DNA from: Amanita rubescens
Lineage: Eukaryota > Basidiomycota > Agaricomycetes > Agaricales > Amanitaceae
Reading direction: 5' to 3'
Assembly: GCA_015039365.1 (NCBI GenBank)
Contig: WION01000223.1
Location: 1-64,000 of the forward strand
Length of the DNA stretch: 64,000 nucleotides
The position numbers were made by a program, and so were the translations under genes. The notes under the pieces are model-generated. The model was not told the origin of the DNA and ran no database searches. It saw only the letters and a program-made list of their open reading frames with translations. Positions 11,473-25,900 of the stretch are shown piece by piece (positions within the stretch are counted from its first letter, which is position 1; each line of letters begins with the position of its first letter).

Positions 11473-12850
11473 TTATTGAATACGAATGATCACGAGTTTG
11501 AAGTCATACAGGTTCCGCAAGAGCATCAGTATGGTCACCTTGCCGACGGCAGGAATGTATATTGAAGCCTAACCATCAACCTCGTGTCAACTCTTTTTGT
11601 CCTTGGCGCGCACACACCTTATCGCGGACGTCTTTGTCAAAGTTCTTGTCCGCAGCAACGTTCACACAAATACATCCATCCTTGAGCCATTCCGTCTTGA
11701 CTTTGTACGTCCCACTAGGCACAGCAGAAATAACAACGTCGAAATCGCAAGACACTCTTGCAGCGTCAGCGTACTAGGGTGTGCGACGTGACGCCTGTAA
11801 TACTTTCGTTTGGGCTCTGACGTTTCAGTTATGACGCGCGGACGCTTCGTGTATTCCTACATATGGACAGTTTAGTAACGGAGTTTGTGCATTTCATTCA
11901 AATACTAACCTGGATCGATTCGATATCTACGGACAACACGCGGGCGCCGTCATTAGCCAACAGAGCTGCCAGAGGTCTACCCACAACCTCCGATCTATCG
12001 ATTTTCCATAAATACAAGAGCGAGTTTTTTTTTTCCCCGCACAATGACTCACCGGTTAATGACCGTTATTGTCTTTCCATATGCTCTATCGCCATAGGGT
12101 AAGAGTTTGTTGTACACCCCAATGTGTTCCAAACATTTCACGATCGCGAGCGGCGTGCAGGTATAATAGACTTGACCATTCCCAGCGGGGGTTGTTCCTC
12201 ATCTGCAGCCGTCGTCGTCGGCAATACAGATTCCAACAACGCTTTCGGCTCCAAGTACCGAATACTTAAAACAACTGTCAATCACCCACAATGGAAGAAA
12301 CTGAAGAAAAACGAAACTTGTGGTATAAATTGTAATGAAACTTGAAATGCAACCCTTCTACATCTTTGAAAGGAGAAACGAGCTATTTTTTTGTTTTTTT
12401 TCTTTCAAAAAAGACAATCGGTATGACACCACTGACCTGTTGTAAATAATGGTCCTGTTGACCGCCAAAGATGGGATAGTACACCTACTCGCGATCGGAA
12501 CAAAACATCACAAATACGAATAACGGCATAGCACGTACCATGATCCCGTCAACCAAATTATCATCGTTAGCCTCGATAATAGCTTCCTCAGCACCTTCTC
12601 CTTCCTGAAGATCCGACGAAAACGCCGCACCCGTTTTCTTGAGTACAAACTCGATCCCAAGCTCTTCACATTGTTTTTTCGTAAAATCCGCATACGATTT
12701 GCTAGGCGCACTCGAAGTGGAGAGGATCCCGACCAACTTGGGTGCTCGCGTGCGTTGAGAGATGGATTGCTTCACTTCGTTTAAGAACGCCGCCGCGATG
12801 GGGTCAGCTTTGAGAAGAATCCCCTTTCCAATCGGGTCTGCAGGTGTCAT
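11473..12850 (-). CDS. MTD1: NAD-dependent 5,10-methylenetetrahydrofolate dehydrogenase (MTD1)
   Basis: This is a cytosolic one-carbon enzyme converting 5,10-methylene-THF to 5,10-methenyl-THF with NAD+. It starts at 12850 with MTPADPIGKGILLKADPIAA, then PKLVGILSTSSAPSKSYADF (substrate-binding), VYYPIFGGQQDHYLQQ, KLLPYGDRAYGKTITVINRS, EVVGRPLAALLANDGARVLS (Rossmann NAD site) and AVPSGTYKVKTEWLKDGC. The last exon gives ASIYIPAVGKVTILMLLRNL, stop at 11473. There are at least six exons with short introns, and T-rich introns near 12390 and 12900. One base seems missing near 11740 before DVVISAVPSG. Confidence 0.93.
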
Positions 12851-12938
12851 CGCGCGAAAATCGAAATGTGTTTCGGGTCAATCATAAGAAGAGAGATTTT
12901 TTTAAAGTGATCGTACATATCTTATCTTATCTGTGCAA

Positions 12939-13849
12939 CTAATTATTATATTCCGTTTGGCACCAGCCCGCCGAGTCGTCCACGGGCCCAGGTTCCTCTT
13001 CATTCTCTCTATCACCAACCATCTTATCATCCTCTTCCTCTTCCTTATCCAACAATTGTTTCGCCCGTTTCATAGCCTCAGCTTCACCAGAATAATGTCT
13101 TCCCCGTGCCCTCACAAACGCAGCATGTTTCTCCGCAGCTGTCCCAACCATCAGCACAACCCTTCTACTCGAAGAACCTGACAACTCACCCTCTGGATCC
13201 ATCTCCTCCCCTTCCTCAACTTCATCCCCAGCACCTTCCCTAGGCCCTCCTTCCCTCATCTCCCTCTGTCGATTCCCTCGGTAAACTAAAACTCGTGCTC
13301 CGACTCGAACTCGCACTACCCGACCTACCCGATGCCGGCCTTCCACCGCTGCTAGAAATCGAAGTCCGGCGCGAAGACGGACCAGAGGTATCAGCGCCCG
13401 TTGACGAAACAGGCGACGAAGGTGGCGGAGATTCGGTTATATACTTGTTACCTAGATGTAGGTCCGGAATATCTAATTAAAAAATTAGGAGTTAATTGTG
13501 ATGGGGAGAGAGAAAAGACTGGTACCTCCTTCCACTTCATCCGTCTCGGCGTTGTATCTAACATAAGGTGTCTTGGGTTCCGTTATCTTCATCAGACTGT
13601 CTTTCTGTATCTCCGTTAAAGCTAGATTCTCTTACATCCCATTGTAAACTGCTATAATAATATAAAACGAATCCATCAGAAACACCCATCGGAAAGAGAG
13701 GGGTAAACGAACTGAGATTGTTGAGAGTTTTGCGTGTGCGGCACGTTCTTGAGAATACCTTTTGGCTTTGGGTGTGAAGTCGATCTGTGTAACGGAATAC
13801 CCGTCGGAGAGGAAGGAGAATGCGGACGATGGTCTTCAGTCGTAGACAT
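12939..13849 (-). CDS. Protein phosphatase inhibitor 2 (IPP-2/Glc8 family)
   Basis: Inhibitor-2 proteins bind type-1 phosphatase (PP1/Glc7). The order of motifs fits: KPKGILKN (the inhibitory KGILKN block) near the N-terminus from ATG 13849, then WDE(E)[32 protein letters not shown], a Ser-rich linker, and [14 protein letters not shown] followed by [12 protein letters not shown], which corresponds to the PP1 active-site helix. An intron follows VEG (donor GTACCAG near 13530). Inserted or missing bases around 13640 and 13230 break the frame. The acidic C-terminus ends at 12939. Located 121 bp downstream of SEC18 on the same strand. Confidence 0.88.
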
Positions 13850-13970
13850 GTCGGTAGATGATAGAAGTCTTAAAACTAAAAGTTTGGCAGCTCGAGTTCG
13901 GAAGTGATTGCTTTGCACTGCACCGTCCTATTATGGTAACAACAACAAGGTCCTAATACATACTAGTACT

Positions 13971-16845
<2,875 letters not shown>

Positions 16846-16910
16846 GTCGTAGATTTCCTTTTCCGGAGTCAGTCGTATGTATCACGCTCAGTTTCCTTTT
16901 TTGTCGCGGC

Positions 16911-18321
16911 ATGTCTTCTGCTCTCCCCTCACTCTTAGACTCCCCTTCATGTCATTTACTCGGAAAAAACAGCTCTGGTTCGTATTAACTGATATGGCGC
17001 GCTCATATATTCATCTTGGTTCTTAGGTTGTTCAGGCCCTCTTGGGAATTCTGGTCTTGGCGTCTCTGCTTTACAAGAGACAAAGAGAGAGACCTATGCG
17101 ACCATGGGATATATGGTATGCAGGAATCTTTCATATGTATCCATTTCACTGACACCGCCAAGGTTCTTTGATGTCTCAAAACAAGTCGTCGGCCAGCTGT
17201 TCGTTCACGGCCTCAACCTGCTCATATCCGATGCCGTCTCCCAGCACACCTCAGGCAATGCTTGTGTTTTTTACTTTTTGAATATCTTGTTCGATACAAC
17301 GTTCGGCCAGTCTCCCCAATTTTGTACTAATCATCATCGATACTGACTCATCAAACAGGCGTCGCGTTTATATATCTCACACTCCACGCGATCCATAACA
17401 TGCTCTCGGATCATTTCCATCTCAAAGGGGTTCGAGTCCGGCGTTTATGGAGATCCTCCTTCGTTTTTGTACTGGGCGCGGCAAGCCACCGTTTACGTTG
17501 TAGCCTTGACGACTATGAAACTTCTCGTCCTCTTGATTCTGATATGGTTCCCCGGTTTGCTCCCAATTGGAGAATGGTTACTTAGTTGGACCCATATTGG
17601 CAGAGGTGACTCCATCCAGGTTATCTTGTATGCTATTTCTCTTTTCTCGCCCATGTCTCTGATCATCAATTCTAGTGTCATGGGCATATCCCGATTATGA
17701 TGAATATCATACAGTTTTGGATCATTGACTCCATAGTCAAGGCGCATGATAGCCATGTTATGCTTGAAGCAACCACGGATTCTCAACGAGCGGATCACGA
17801 ACCGTTATTCGCTTCCCCGTCAGATGACGAAGACGATGGCGGCCATGTCCCCTATGACATTGAAAATCCTCGATCTCCCTCCCCTCCGCGATCTTTTCCC
17901 ACCAACAGAAGTAGCCATTCGCTCGGCAAATCAGATGAATTAGAGATATTACCGGGTGACGATGTAAAGTCCACCCATGGCCCTACAGACCACCATTCTT
18001 ATCCTCCAAGTTTAGCAAGCAGTTTTGCCTCGACGTCAACAAGGGCAACGTCCCCAAGCCTGCAAAAAATCTTATAAGGCTGCCAATCGACGGCGAAATG
18101 CAACTACCCCGCGTAGCGCCCACACTCCTTCAGATTCCCACTCTATTCTTCAACCACAGCCTCGAATACCCCAAATAGCATCTGCAGCAAAGAGCCTAGA
18201 ACTTGAAATCCGCGATCCTACTGCCGATGTTTGGTCGGACTCGTGGGATGATTCCGGCGATTGGACAGATGGAAAAGTTGAAACATTAAATAGTTCCACG
18301 ACTGTCCGCTCGGCAACGTGA
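16911..18321 (+). CDS. STIMATE/TMEM110-family (vacuolar/ER) membrane protein
   Basis: The family is multi-pass. In animals it is an ER protein that activates STIM1; in fungi it is annotated as a vacuolar membrane protein of unknown role. Signature blocks: VVQALLGILVLASLLYKRQ, RPMRPWDIW, FDVSKQVVGQLFVHGLNLLI, SGNACVFYFLNILFDTT, GVYGDPPSFLYWARQ, and MMNIIQFWIIDSIVKAH, with an acidic Ser-rich cytosolic tail to 18321. Exons: 16911-16977, 17027-17115, 17163 onward. The third intron appears to start with GC (GCCAGT near 17304). Single-base slips occur at poly-A 16965, poly-G 17427 and 17691. The start at 16911 is preferred because its frame gives the CHLLG lead-in before the first membrane segment. 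Confidence 0.88.
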
Positions 18322-18442
18322 TTGATCTACCTATAAACATTGTACATTATCACCATTGTGGAATAATACTAGCATCCAATTAATAATACTGCAGGCGCCT
18401 TACACGTGCCATTAATTTTACCGGGTGACGCGCAGTCCGCTC

Positions 18443-20741
18443 ATGCAGCAGCCATCATCAACAGACGTCTCTCCCACCAAAACAAACCCGCCCGGGCGTG
18501 ATTTCTCACTAGAAAACATCCTTGGTGAAAACCCCGAGGATGTCCAACACCCCAACGGCACGCAGGGTGAAGCTACGGGTTGGGACGAAGAATCTACAGA
18601 GCGGCCACTAGCAGAGGGTTTCTGTATAGAATGTGAAGGTAAAGCCCCTCCCTCCGTCCAATCTCCGGTAGTACAGGTAATGTATACTAAATGCTTAATT
18701 CTATTTCTGGCAGACCAACCTGCACAGATCTTGTGTGAAAACGTGTTCCGAAGACGTGTACTGCGAAGTGTGCTTTGCGGCTCAACACAGGAAAGGATCG
18801 AGAAAACTTCATACGACTAGACCTGTCGTAGTTGGGAAACCGGAAAAAAAGGGAGGCGACTCGTCGGGTGCTCCCACCACCAGCGATTCGGACGCGGATG
18901 CGGTGAGTCTTGTGACCGAGTGATTGGGTTGAAGGTTGAATACGATAACTTTTTTTTTAGATGGATGTTGAAATGGAGAAGGACGGGGATGAGAAGAAGG
19001 GCGAAGAAGTCGACGCTGAGGAAGATTCAGACGAAGATTGGGAACGAGTGACTCCCGCCGCTGCTAGTACGACATCTTCGGTCGAACTTTCGCTCCCGGG
19101 AGCGCTACCCGTCGTCGGGAGCAGCGTGGGCGACTGGTTCTTCGAACGATCAAGATACATACCAATGCGTCTTACTTTCGGCGAGCGCAAGTACCTCCGA
19201 CTTTTAGAAGCGGCGCTCACCGTATCAGAATATACCGACAAAATTGATACCATCGGGTTTGGCCTATCCAAAGCGAAACGTATCGTGCAACAGATCCGGG
19301 AGCTCTGCGCTATCATGTCTGGCCTGCCTTCTTTCCGCGGATTATAAACAAGGACAGGAATTATTCCAACATCGAGATTTTCAGGCGAATGCCGACTTTT
19401 ACCAGACCGTTTTCGAGCTTGGAAGGCGGCATAAGATTATGAATCCCGAAAAAATGCGGACTACGTATGGCAAACTCATTTATCTATTGCAGGTAGGAGT
19501 TGTGTCCTGCCGTCTTATTCTTATCTTATTTTCAACGACAGGATAGCCAAACTCCAGAAGTCAAGACCTCCTAGGTTTCAGCTGCGTCAAACCGATTAAA
19601 ACGGTGTATTCCGTGCTTGAGGAGCACGATGCTCTAGACGTTCTACGGGACGACCTAATCACGGTAGCGACAAAAGAGATCTACTCAGAAGGTCGCACTC
19701 GGCGGGAAATCCAACGCGATATAAGAAGCAAAGAACTCGCAATTGAAAAACTGTCGGCCAAGTACCAGCGAGGCGAGCTTTCGCAAGAACAGGTCCGGCA
19801 GTGCTTATACTCCATTGGAGATAATCACGCGTTTCTGCGCGCCAACCGCGATCCGTGCGAGCGCATGATCGAGTATCTAAAGGAATACTTCCACCCGACT
19901 CAAGCGAGGGATCAAAAATGCAGTTTGGCAATTCGGAGCGGGAGGAGCGGTGCGAGGCTTACGCATGATCATAGCAAGCAGTACGCGTACGTTCTTCAGA
20001 GTCTGACCCTCTGGCGAGAAAATCCTACATGGTGAGTTTTATAACGGAAACAATCCAATCGACGACGACTCGTCTCTAATCTCTTCCCCGCAGATATGTT
20101 CCGTTTGTGGTCATTAGCGGAACAAGACCTGTTATCTGAAAACATCCCCTACCGACTCCGCGATACAGGCCAAGGACTTAACCGCGTCCAAGCGGCTCCC
20201 AAAACGTCTAGAATGATGCAGACTATACTCCAAAAATCGCAACGAAGCGTGGGGTCGTGGATAGGCTCCAGCGTTATACACATGGGCGATCACAACGTTC
20301 CCAACGCGCTCATGTTCATCGACAAGTACACCCAGATTTATCGTATTTTGCTACCCATTTGCAATACGCTGTCGCAAATTCCGAAACTCGCTACGGTACC
20401 GGCGTTGAGGTCCTACATCGAAGACGAGTTTGGGCCAACGGAGAATCTCTATAGGGAGATCCTTGGAGATTTTTTCCGTCATGGGTTTGATGGATCGGGT
20501 GCCGATAATTTCTTTGATGCGGGTAGTTGTATTGATGGGAGGTTGACGAGTGCATGGAATTGGTGTAGTTCTTTGGAGAAGAAGAGGTATTTCCATGTTT
20601 TCTTGTTGACAGGTGAGTGCTTTGCCAGACTATCTTTTGTTTTATTTGCTCAAATAATGGATTTATATAGGATTCATGGGTTTTGATGAGCTTGTAGAGG
20701 GTTTGACTCTGGTGTACAGTGTATTTGGCAAATGTTGTTGA
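18443..20741 (+). CDS. UPF0652 (DUF2009) protein with B-box zinc finger
   Basis: From ATG 18443 an acidic N-terminus leads to a B-box-like finger (GFCIEC...CSEDVYCEVCFAAQHRKG). The conserved DUF2009 body follows: RLTFGERKYLRLLEAAL, ADYKQGQELFQHRDFQANAD, YGKLIYLLQ, FSCVKPIKTVYSVLEE, ASLRANRDPCERM-like sequence, VPNALMFIDKYTQIYRILLP, and FGPTENLYREILGDFFRHGF, GSGADNFFDAGSCIDGRLTS, AWNWCSSLEKKRYFHVFLLT. Function is unknown in fungi. Frame slips near 18740, 19327 and 19574. The last exon reads GFMGFDE and then an unfamiliar tail to a stop at 20739, exactly where the AT-rich island begins. The native C-terminus may therefore have been replaced. Confidence 0.85.
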
Positions 20742-22136
20742 AATTGCACTACTCCAGTGTTGGGATTTGGCAAAGGGGTGTTTGAATTCATGACTTTGTT
20801 GTCAACATTAGCAGATTTAGGAAGGATTGTGCCCACTGCCCAAGTCATTTCAGGTCCCAAGCAAGTCCCAAGCAGTCATGGGACACTCTTTGTGAAGCAT
20901 TATGTGCATGTCACAATCAATGTCAGGCCAGTATTGGGGGCCCCCGGGCACCTGTACAAAACTCTAATTAGAGGTGGAAGTGATGCACCAGCTAGTAGCC
21001 AGATTTAGGGCTTCTTTCAAATAGCATTTTTTTTTCAGGAGATTTGTGACAGGGGTGTGTTCCCACACTTGTTTGGCAGTGTTTTTGATGGGAAAATGAT
21101 ATGGGTATCATTGAACAGCATTTTTTCACAGATTTTGACAAGAAGCTTGGTTTTGATGGGAAAGTGATATGGATATCATCAGGCAGCATTTTTTTCACAG
21201 ATTTTGTGTTACATTCATTTGAAGACTGTTAACTCAAGGCTAACAGGTACTGTGGGTTCCTCAAGGGAGTTCTGGCACTTAATTGCAAACAAAGATATAG
21301 AGGTGTTCTTGGGGAACAGGAGGGGTTACCCCAGGGTTTTTCAATGGAGTGGTACCCCTACCCCTACCCCCCAAAACCCCAGCCCCTTATGAGGGGTCAG
21401 TGAAGGGTTTACTGAGGGGTCAAGGGTCAAAATAATCCAGGGGTTTACCCCCCTGGAATGGTATGTACTATACATAGGTTTATATTATGTACATATGTTG
21501 AACAGTGTCCCACCCCTCTGCAATGTCATTTTCATTTTCATTTTCATTTTCCACATCCAATGCCCCCCAAGTTGACCATGACTGCAGTTACGGTTGCACT
21601 TTGTTGAACAAAGTTGTGGTTGTGGTCATACAAAATTGGTCTATCTCCATGACCAGTCATAACCCAGTCATTTCAGGGTCCAGATGACTTTGATACATCC
21701 ACCCCACCAAATGCCTGTAACCCTTAGAATATAGTGTAATAACCCTTAGAATAATTGTAATAACCCTATCATTGCCAGGACATAAAAATACTCCACTGAT
21801 CACAGCATCAGGATTGGCGGAAGTGACACATTGTAACCAGTCATGACCGGTCGCACATAACTGGTTGTAACCAGTCACAACTGCCACCCCCAGCTCATGA
21901 CTGAATATGACCGGTCATGTCGGTTGCGGTCACGGTTGTGGCAAATTAAAGAAATTCTGTGACCAGTTCAGTCATGGTCATGGCCATTAGGGCTGCACAA
22001 CTTAACTTAACCTAACTTGGAAAGACTAGCTCCACATCAGGAAAATGGGTCCCTTTTTTTTTGCTTATTTAGTTATGTAAAAATATGAGGTCATCATCCT
22101 TCACATCATCCAATTTAACAATATCCTCATTCTTCA
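20742..22136. repeat. Non-coding AT-rich stretch with simple and palindromic repeats
   Basis: No gene was recognised. It contains a (TTTTCA)-type microsatellite at about 21522-21550, C-rich tracts near 21350-21370, repeated TTTTTTTTCAGGAGATT-like segments (21025-21200), and a cluster of TGACCRGTCA palindromes: 21650 (TGACCAGTCA), 21845 (TGACCGGTCG) and 21908 (TGACCGGTCA, a perfect palindrome). The near-palindrome ACTGGTTGTAACCAGT lies at 21860. Confidence 0.5.
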
Positions 22137-22355
22137 CTAGTTTCTGGATATTCCATGCCCCCAAACACAGCACTGCACAAGTTCTTTACATAGATAAGTG
22201 CAAGGCCCTGTGGGAGGCATGAATTTCTTCCTCTCCCTCAACATCCTGTAAACAAGTTTGGGACTCCCACCACTTGGACCAAAGAGGCTGGCATAGTAAA
22301 AGTTGGCTTCAATCTCAGGACCCCAGTACTTTACCCTCATGGATGCCATTTTCAA
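22137..22355 (-). CDS. Unrecognised exon-like ORF
   Basis: The frame starts MKMASMRVKYWGPEIEANFY and continues through ASLFGPSGGSPKLVY to a stop at 22137. Its balanced amino-acid composition stands out from the surrounding sequence and looks like real coding. I do not recognise the family. It may be a short gene, a gene fragment, or a late exon of the minus-strand GTPase gene upstream. Confidence 0.35.
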   Translation of the reverse strand: MKMASMRVKYWGPEIEANFYYASLFGPSGGSPKLVYRMLRERKKFMPPTGPCTYLCKELVQCCVWGHGISRN

Positions 22356-22997
22356 AGTGTTTTTTCCCAGTTTAATGCAACATAAAAATGATCACACACA
22401 AAGACTGGGTTCTGGAATTTCTACCAACTAGAATTTTATCTTGTCAAAAGTTCATGAAAATTGAATGCAAATTACATAGACAAAGAGCATGTACATTAGT
22501 TGTTTATTCTCTCCAGCTGGATACTGGTACTGATGTAAATTTGACTTAACTGTGAGTGAACAAACGTAACAACATCAATGGTTGTACATTTGTTTTATTT
22601 TTACACTGTAACTTATTGACATCAAGTAACAGTCTTTATTTATTTATTGGTCGCCTTCCTTGTGCTGTTTGTTAAAATCCATGAGTTCCCAATTGGCTGC
22701 AAGGTGATCCTTTCCACCAGAAACCAACCACTGTGACTGTTGTGCCAATAACCAAATATGATATGTATGTCTACATCAAAAAGAAAGTTCGAGACAGATC
22801 ATGTATCAACAACCAAGGGGAAGTGCATATAAGAAGCAATCTATGTATGTATGCACAAATATACATATGTGAGCTCAATGCAAACACATGCAGCCAATAA
22901 TCACCTGAATATCATGCTTTATATTTCACCCTGGCATGAATTGTTCATAAGTAGTGGATGACTAGACAACTGAGTACATACCATCAATGTCAGTTAC

Positions 22998-25900
22998 CTG
23001 CCTATAGAGTAATGCCACAAGATGTTCATCACCAAACTTCAAGACTTGGAGGACATCAGGAGTAATGTCAATCTGCAGCTTCTGGTGCACATAGCCTTTT
23101 TGCTTGTATTGATCCAAGGCTTCTGTAACTGATGGAAGAAATGGTTTATTGATCCAAAAGGATAGCTTGGCAATGATAATCATTGCTTGAAGGTTTAAGC
23201 ATAAATACTGTAAATGAAAAGGAATAATTTACAAACTAAGACTTGGCAATCAACAGCCTTGTTCCAACTGCATCAATTGTGTATGCCAAAAAAAAAGAAC
23301 AAAATACCCTGATTTTAAAATTGCTTTGTTTGTCTCCAAACAGGGCAAAAAGTTCATGCTAGTTACTATCAGATAGAGTAAAACATGCAATGTATCATCA
23401 TACTTACCCACTAGCATTGAAATCTATATGAAGATCAATACCTCATGAACTGGCACCACTCACCTGGGAATCAAGGAAAGTGATATAAGTGAGAAGAATA
23501 ATCACATAGGTAGAGGGGGTGAGCTAAAATTCAAAAATCTTACAATCTATTATCATGTAAAAGGAAGACATGGAAAAGATATGACAACATGCTCACTTTC
23601 TGATATACATAGAATGTAATATATATATCAAACATTTTTAAGTTGAGGGATGCTAAGAATGTAGGTCAGAAATGTACACTGTCACTCACATGCTTTTGAA
23701 AATTGAGGAAAAGATGTGATGAGACTGCCATTTAGAACAATATGCAATGTCACTCACAAGCTGTTGGTCATAAGAAAAGATGTGATGAAACTACCTGTCA
23801 CAAAAATGTGTGATGTCACTTACTTGCTGTTGGTCATAGCAAAGATGTACATTTCAACACAAAATTGAATGTGTAATACTTACTCGCTGTTGGTGATAGG
23901 AAAAGATGTGATGTGACTGTCTTTCACAAAAATGAGCAATATCACTCACTCCCTGTTGGCCATAGGAAAAGTGTGATGACTTTCACAAAAATGAGCAATA
24001 TCACTCACTCGCTGTTGGTCATATGGAAAGATGTGATGAGAAGGCCTTCACAAAAAGGTACAATATTGCTCACTCCCTGTTGGTCATACAAAAAGATGTG
24101 ATGACTGCTAGGAGACTCCCCTTCACAAAAATGTGCAATCTCACTCACAAGCTGTTTGTCATACATAGGAAAAGATGTGATAACTCAACTGCCTTACACA
24201 AAAATGTGCAATGCCACTCACAGCCTGTTGGTGATAGGGAAAGATGTGATAAGGCTGACTGTCTTTCACAGGATGTGCATTGAATTTCACTCACTCTCTG
24301 TTGGTCATAGGAAAGGATGTGGTGTTTGAACTGCCTGCCATCATGAAAATATGCAATGTCACTCACAACCTGTTGGTCATATGGAAAGATGTGATGAGAC
24401 TGCCATTCACAAAAATGTGCAACTGTCACTCACAGCCTGTTGTTCATGCAAAAGATGCAATGAGACCATTGCCTTTCAAAAAAATGTGCAATGTCACACA
24501 CCCGCTGTGAAAAGATGTGATGAGGCTGCCTTTGACAAAAATGCACATTCACTCACTCCCTGTTGATCAGAGGAAGAGATGTGATGAGGCTGTCTTTCAC
24601 AAAAATGTGCAATGTCACTCACTGCCTGTTGGTCATAGGAAAAGAAGTGACAAAACTGTTGCCTTTTACAACAATGCAGAATGTCATGATGACTCACCCC
24701 CTGTTGGTCAGAGGAAAAGATGTGATGAGACTGCCTTTCACAAAAGTTTGCAATGTCACTTACTTGCTGTTGGTCAGAGGAAAAGATGTGATGAGGCTAC
24801 CTTTCACAAAAATGTGCAAAGTGCTACCCACAAGCTATTAGTGATGGGAAAAGAAGTGATGAGACTGCCTTTCATAAACATGTGCAGTCTCACTCACAAA
24901 CTGTTGGTCATAGAAAAGGGTGTGATGAGACTGCTTTTCACAAAAACTTTGTGCAATGTCACTCACTGGCTGTTGGTCATAAGAAAACATGTGATGAGAT
25001 TGCCTTTCACAAAAATGTTCAATGTCACTCACTTGCTGTTGGTCATAGGAAAAGAAGTGATGAAACTACCTTTCACAAAAATGGCAATGTCACTCACAAG
25101 CTGTTGGTCATAGGAAAAGATGTGATGAGACTGCCTTCTGCCTTTCACAAAATGTGCAATGTCACTCACTCCCTGTTGGTCATAAGAAAACATGTGATGA
25201 GATTGCCTTTCACAAAAATGTTCAATGTCACTCACAAGCTGTTGATCATAGGAAAAGAAGTGATGAGACTGTCATTCACAAAATTGGGCATGTCACTCAC
25301 TCCCTGTTGGTCATAGGAAAAGATGTGATGAAACTGGCTGTCACAAAAATTGCAATGTCACTCACTTCCTGTTGGTCATAGAAAGATGTGTGGATGAGAC
25401 TGCCTTCTGCCTTTCACAAAATGTGCAATGTCACTCACTTGCTGTTGGTCATAGGAAAGGATGTGATGAGACTGCCTTCTGCCTTTCACAAAATGTGCAA
25501 TGTCACTCACTTGCTGTTGGTCATAGGAAAAGATGAGACTGCCTTCCATAAAATGTGAAATGTGAGGCACTGACTTGCTGTTGGTCATAAGATGTGATGA
25601 CACTGTCTTTGACAAAAATGTGCAATGTTACTCACAGCCTGTTGGTCATAAGAGAATTGCTATTACAAAAAGGGGGAACATCACCCACAAGCTGTTGGTC
25701 ATAGGAAAAGATGTGATGAGACTGCCTTTCACAAAAATGTGCAATGTTGCTCACTTCCTGTTGGTTGTAATAGTAAGACATGTGATGCAACTGGCTATTG
25801 CAAAATCAGACAATGTCACCCACAAGCTGTTAGTCATAGGAAAAGATGTGATGAGACTGCCTTTCACAAAATATGCAATGTCACTCACTGGCTGTTGGTC

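Noticed and set aside
17425..17445. tRNA T-loop-like GGTTCGAGTCC
   Set aside because: It encodes the conserved GFESGVYGDPP segment of the STIMATE-family protein, and no acceptor or anticodon stem surrounds it.
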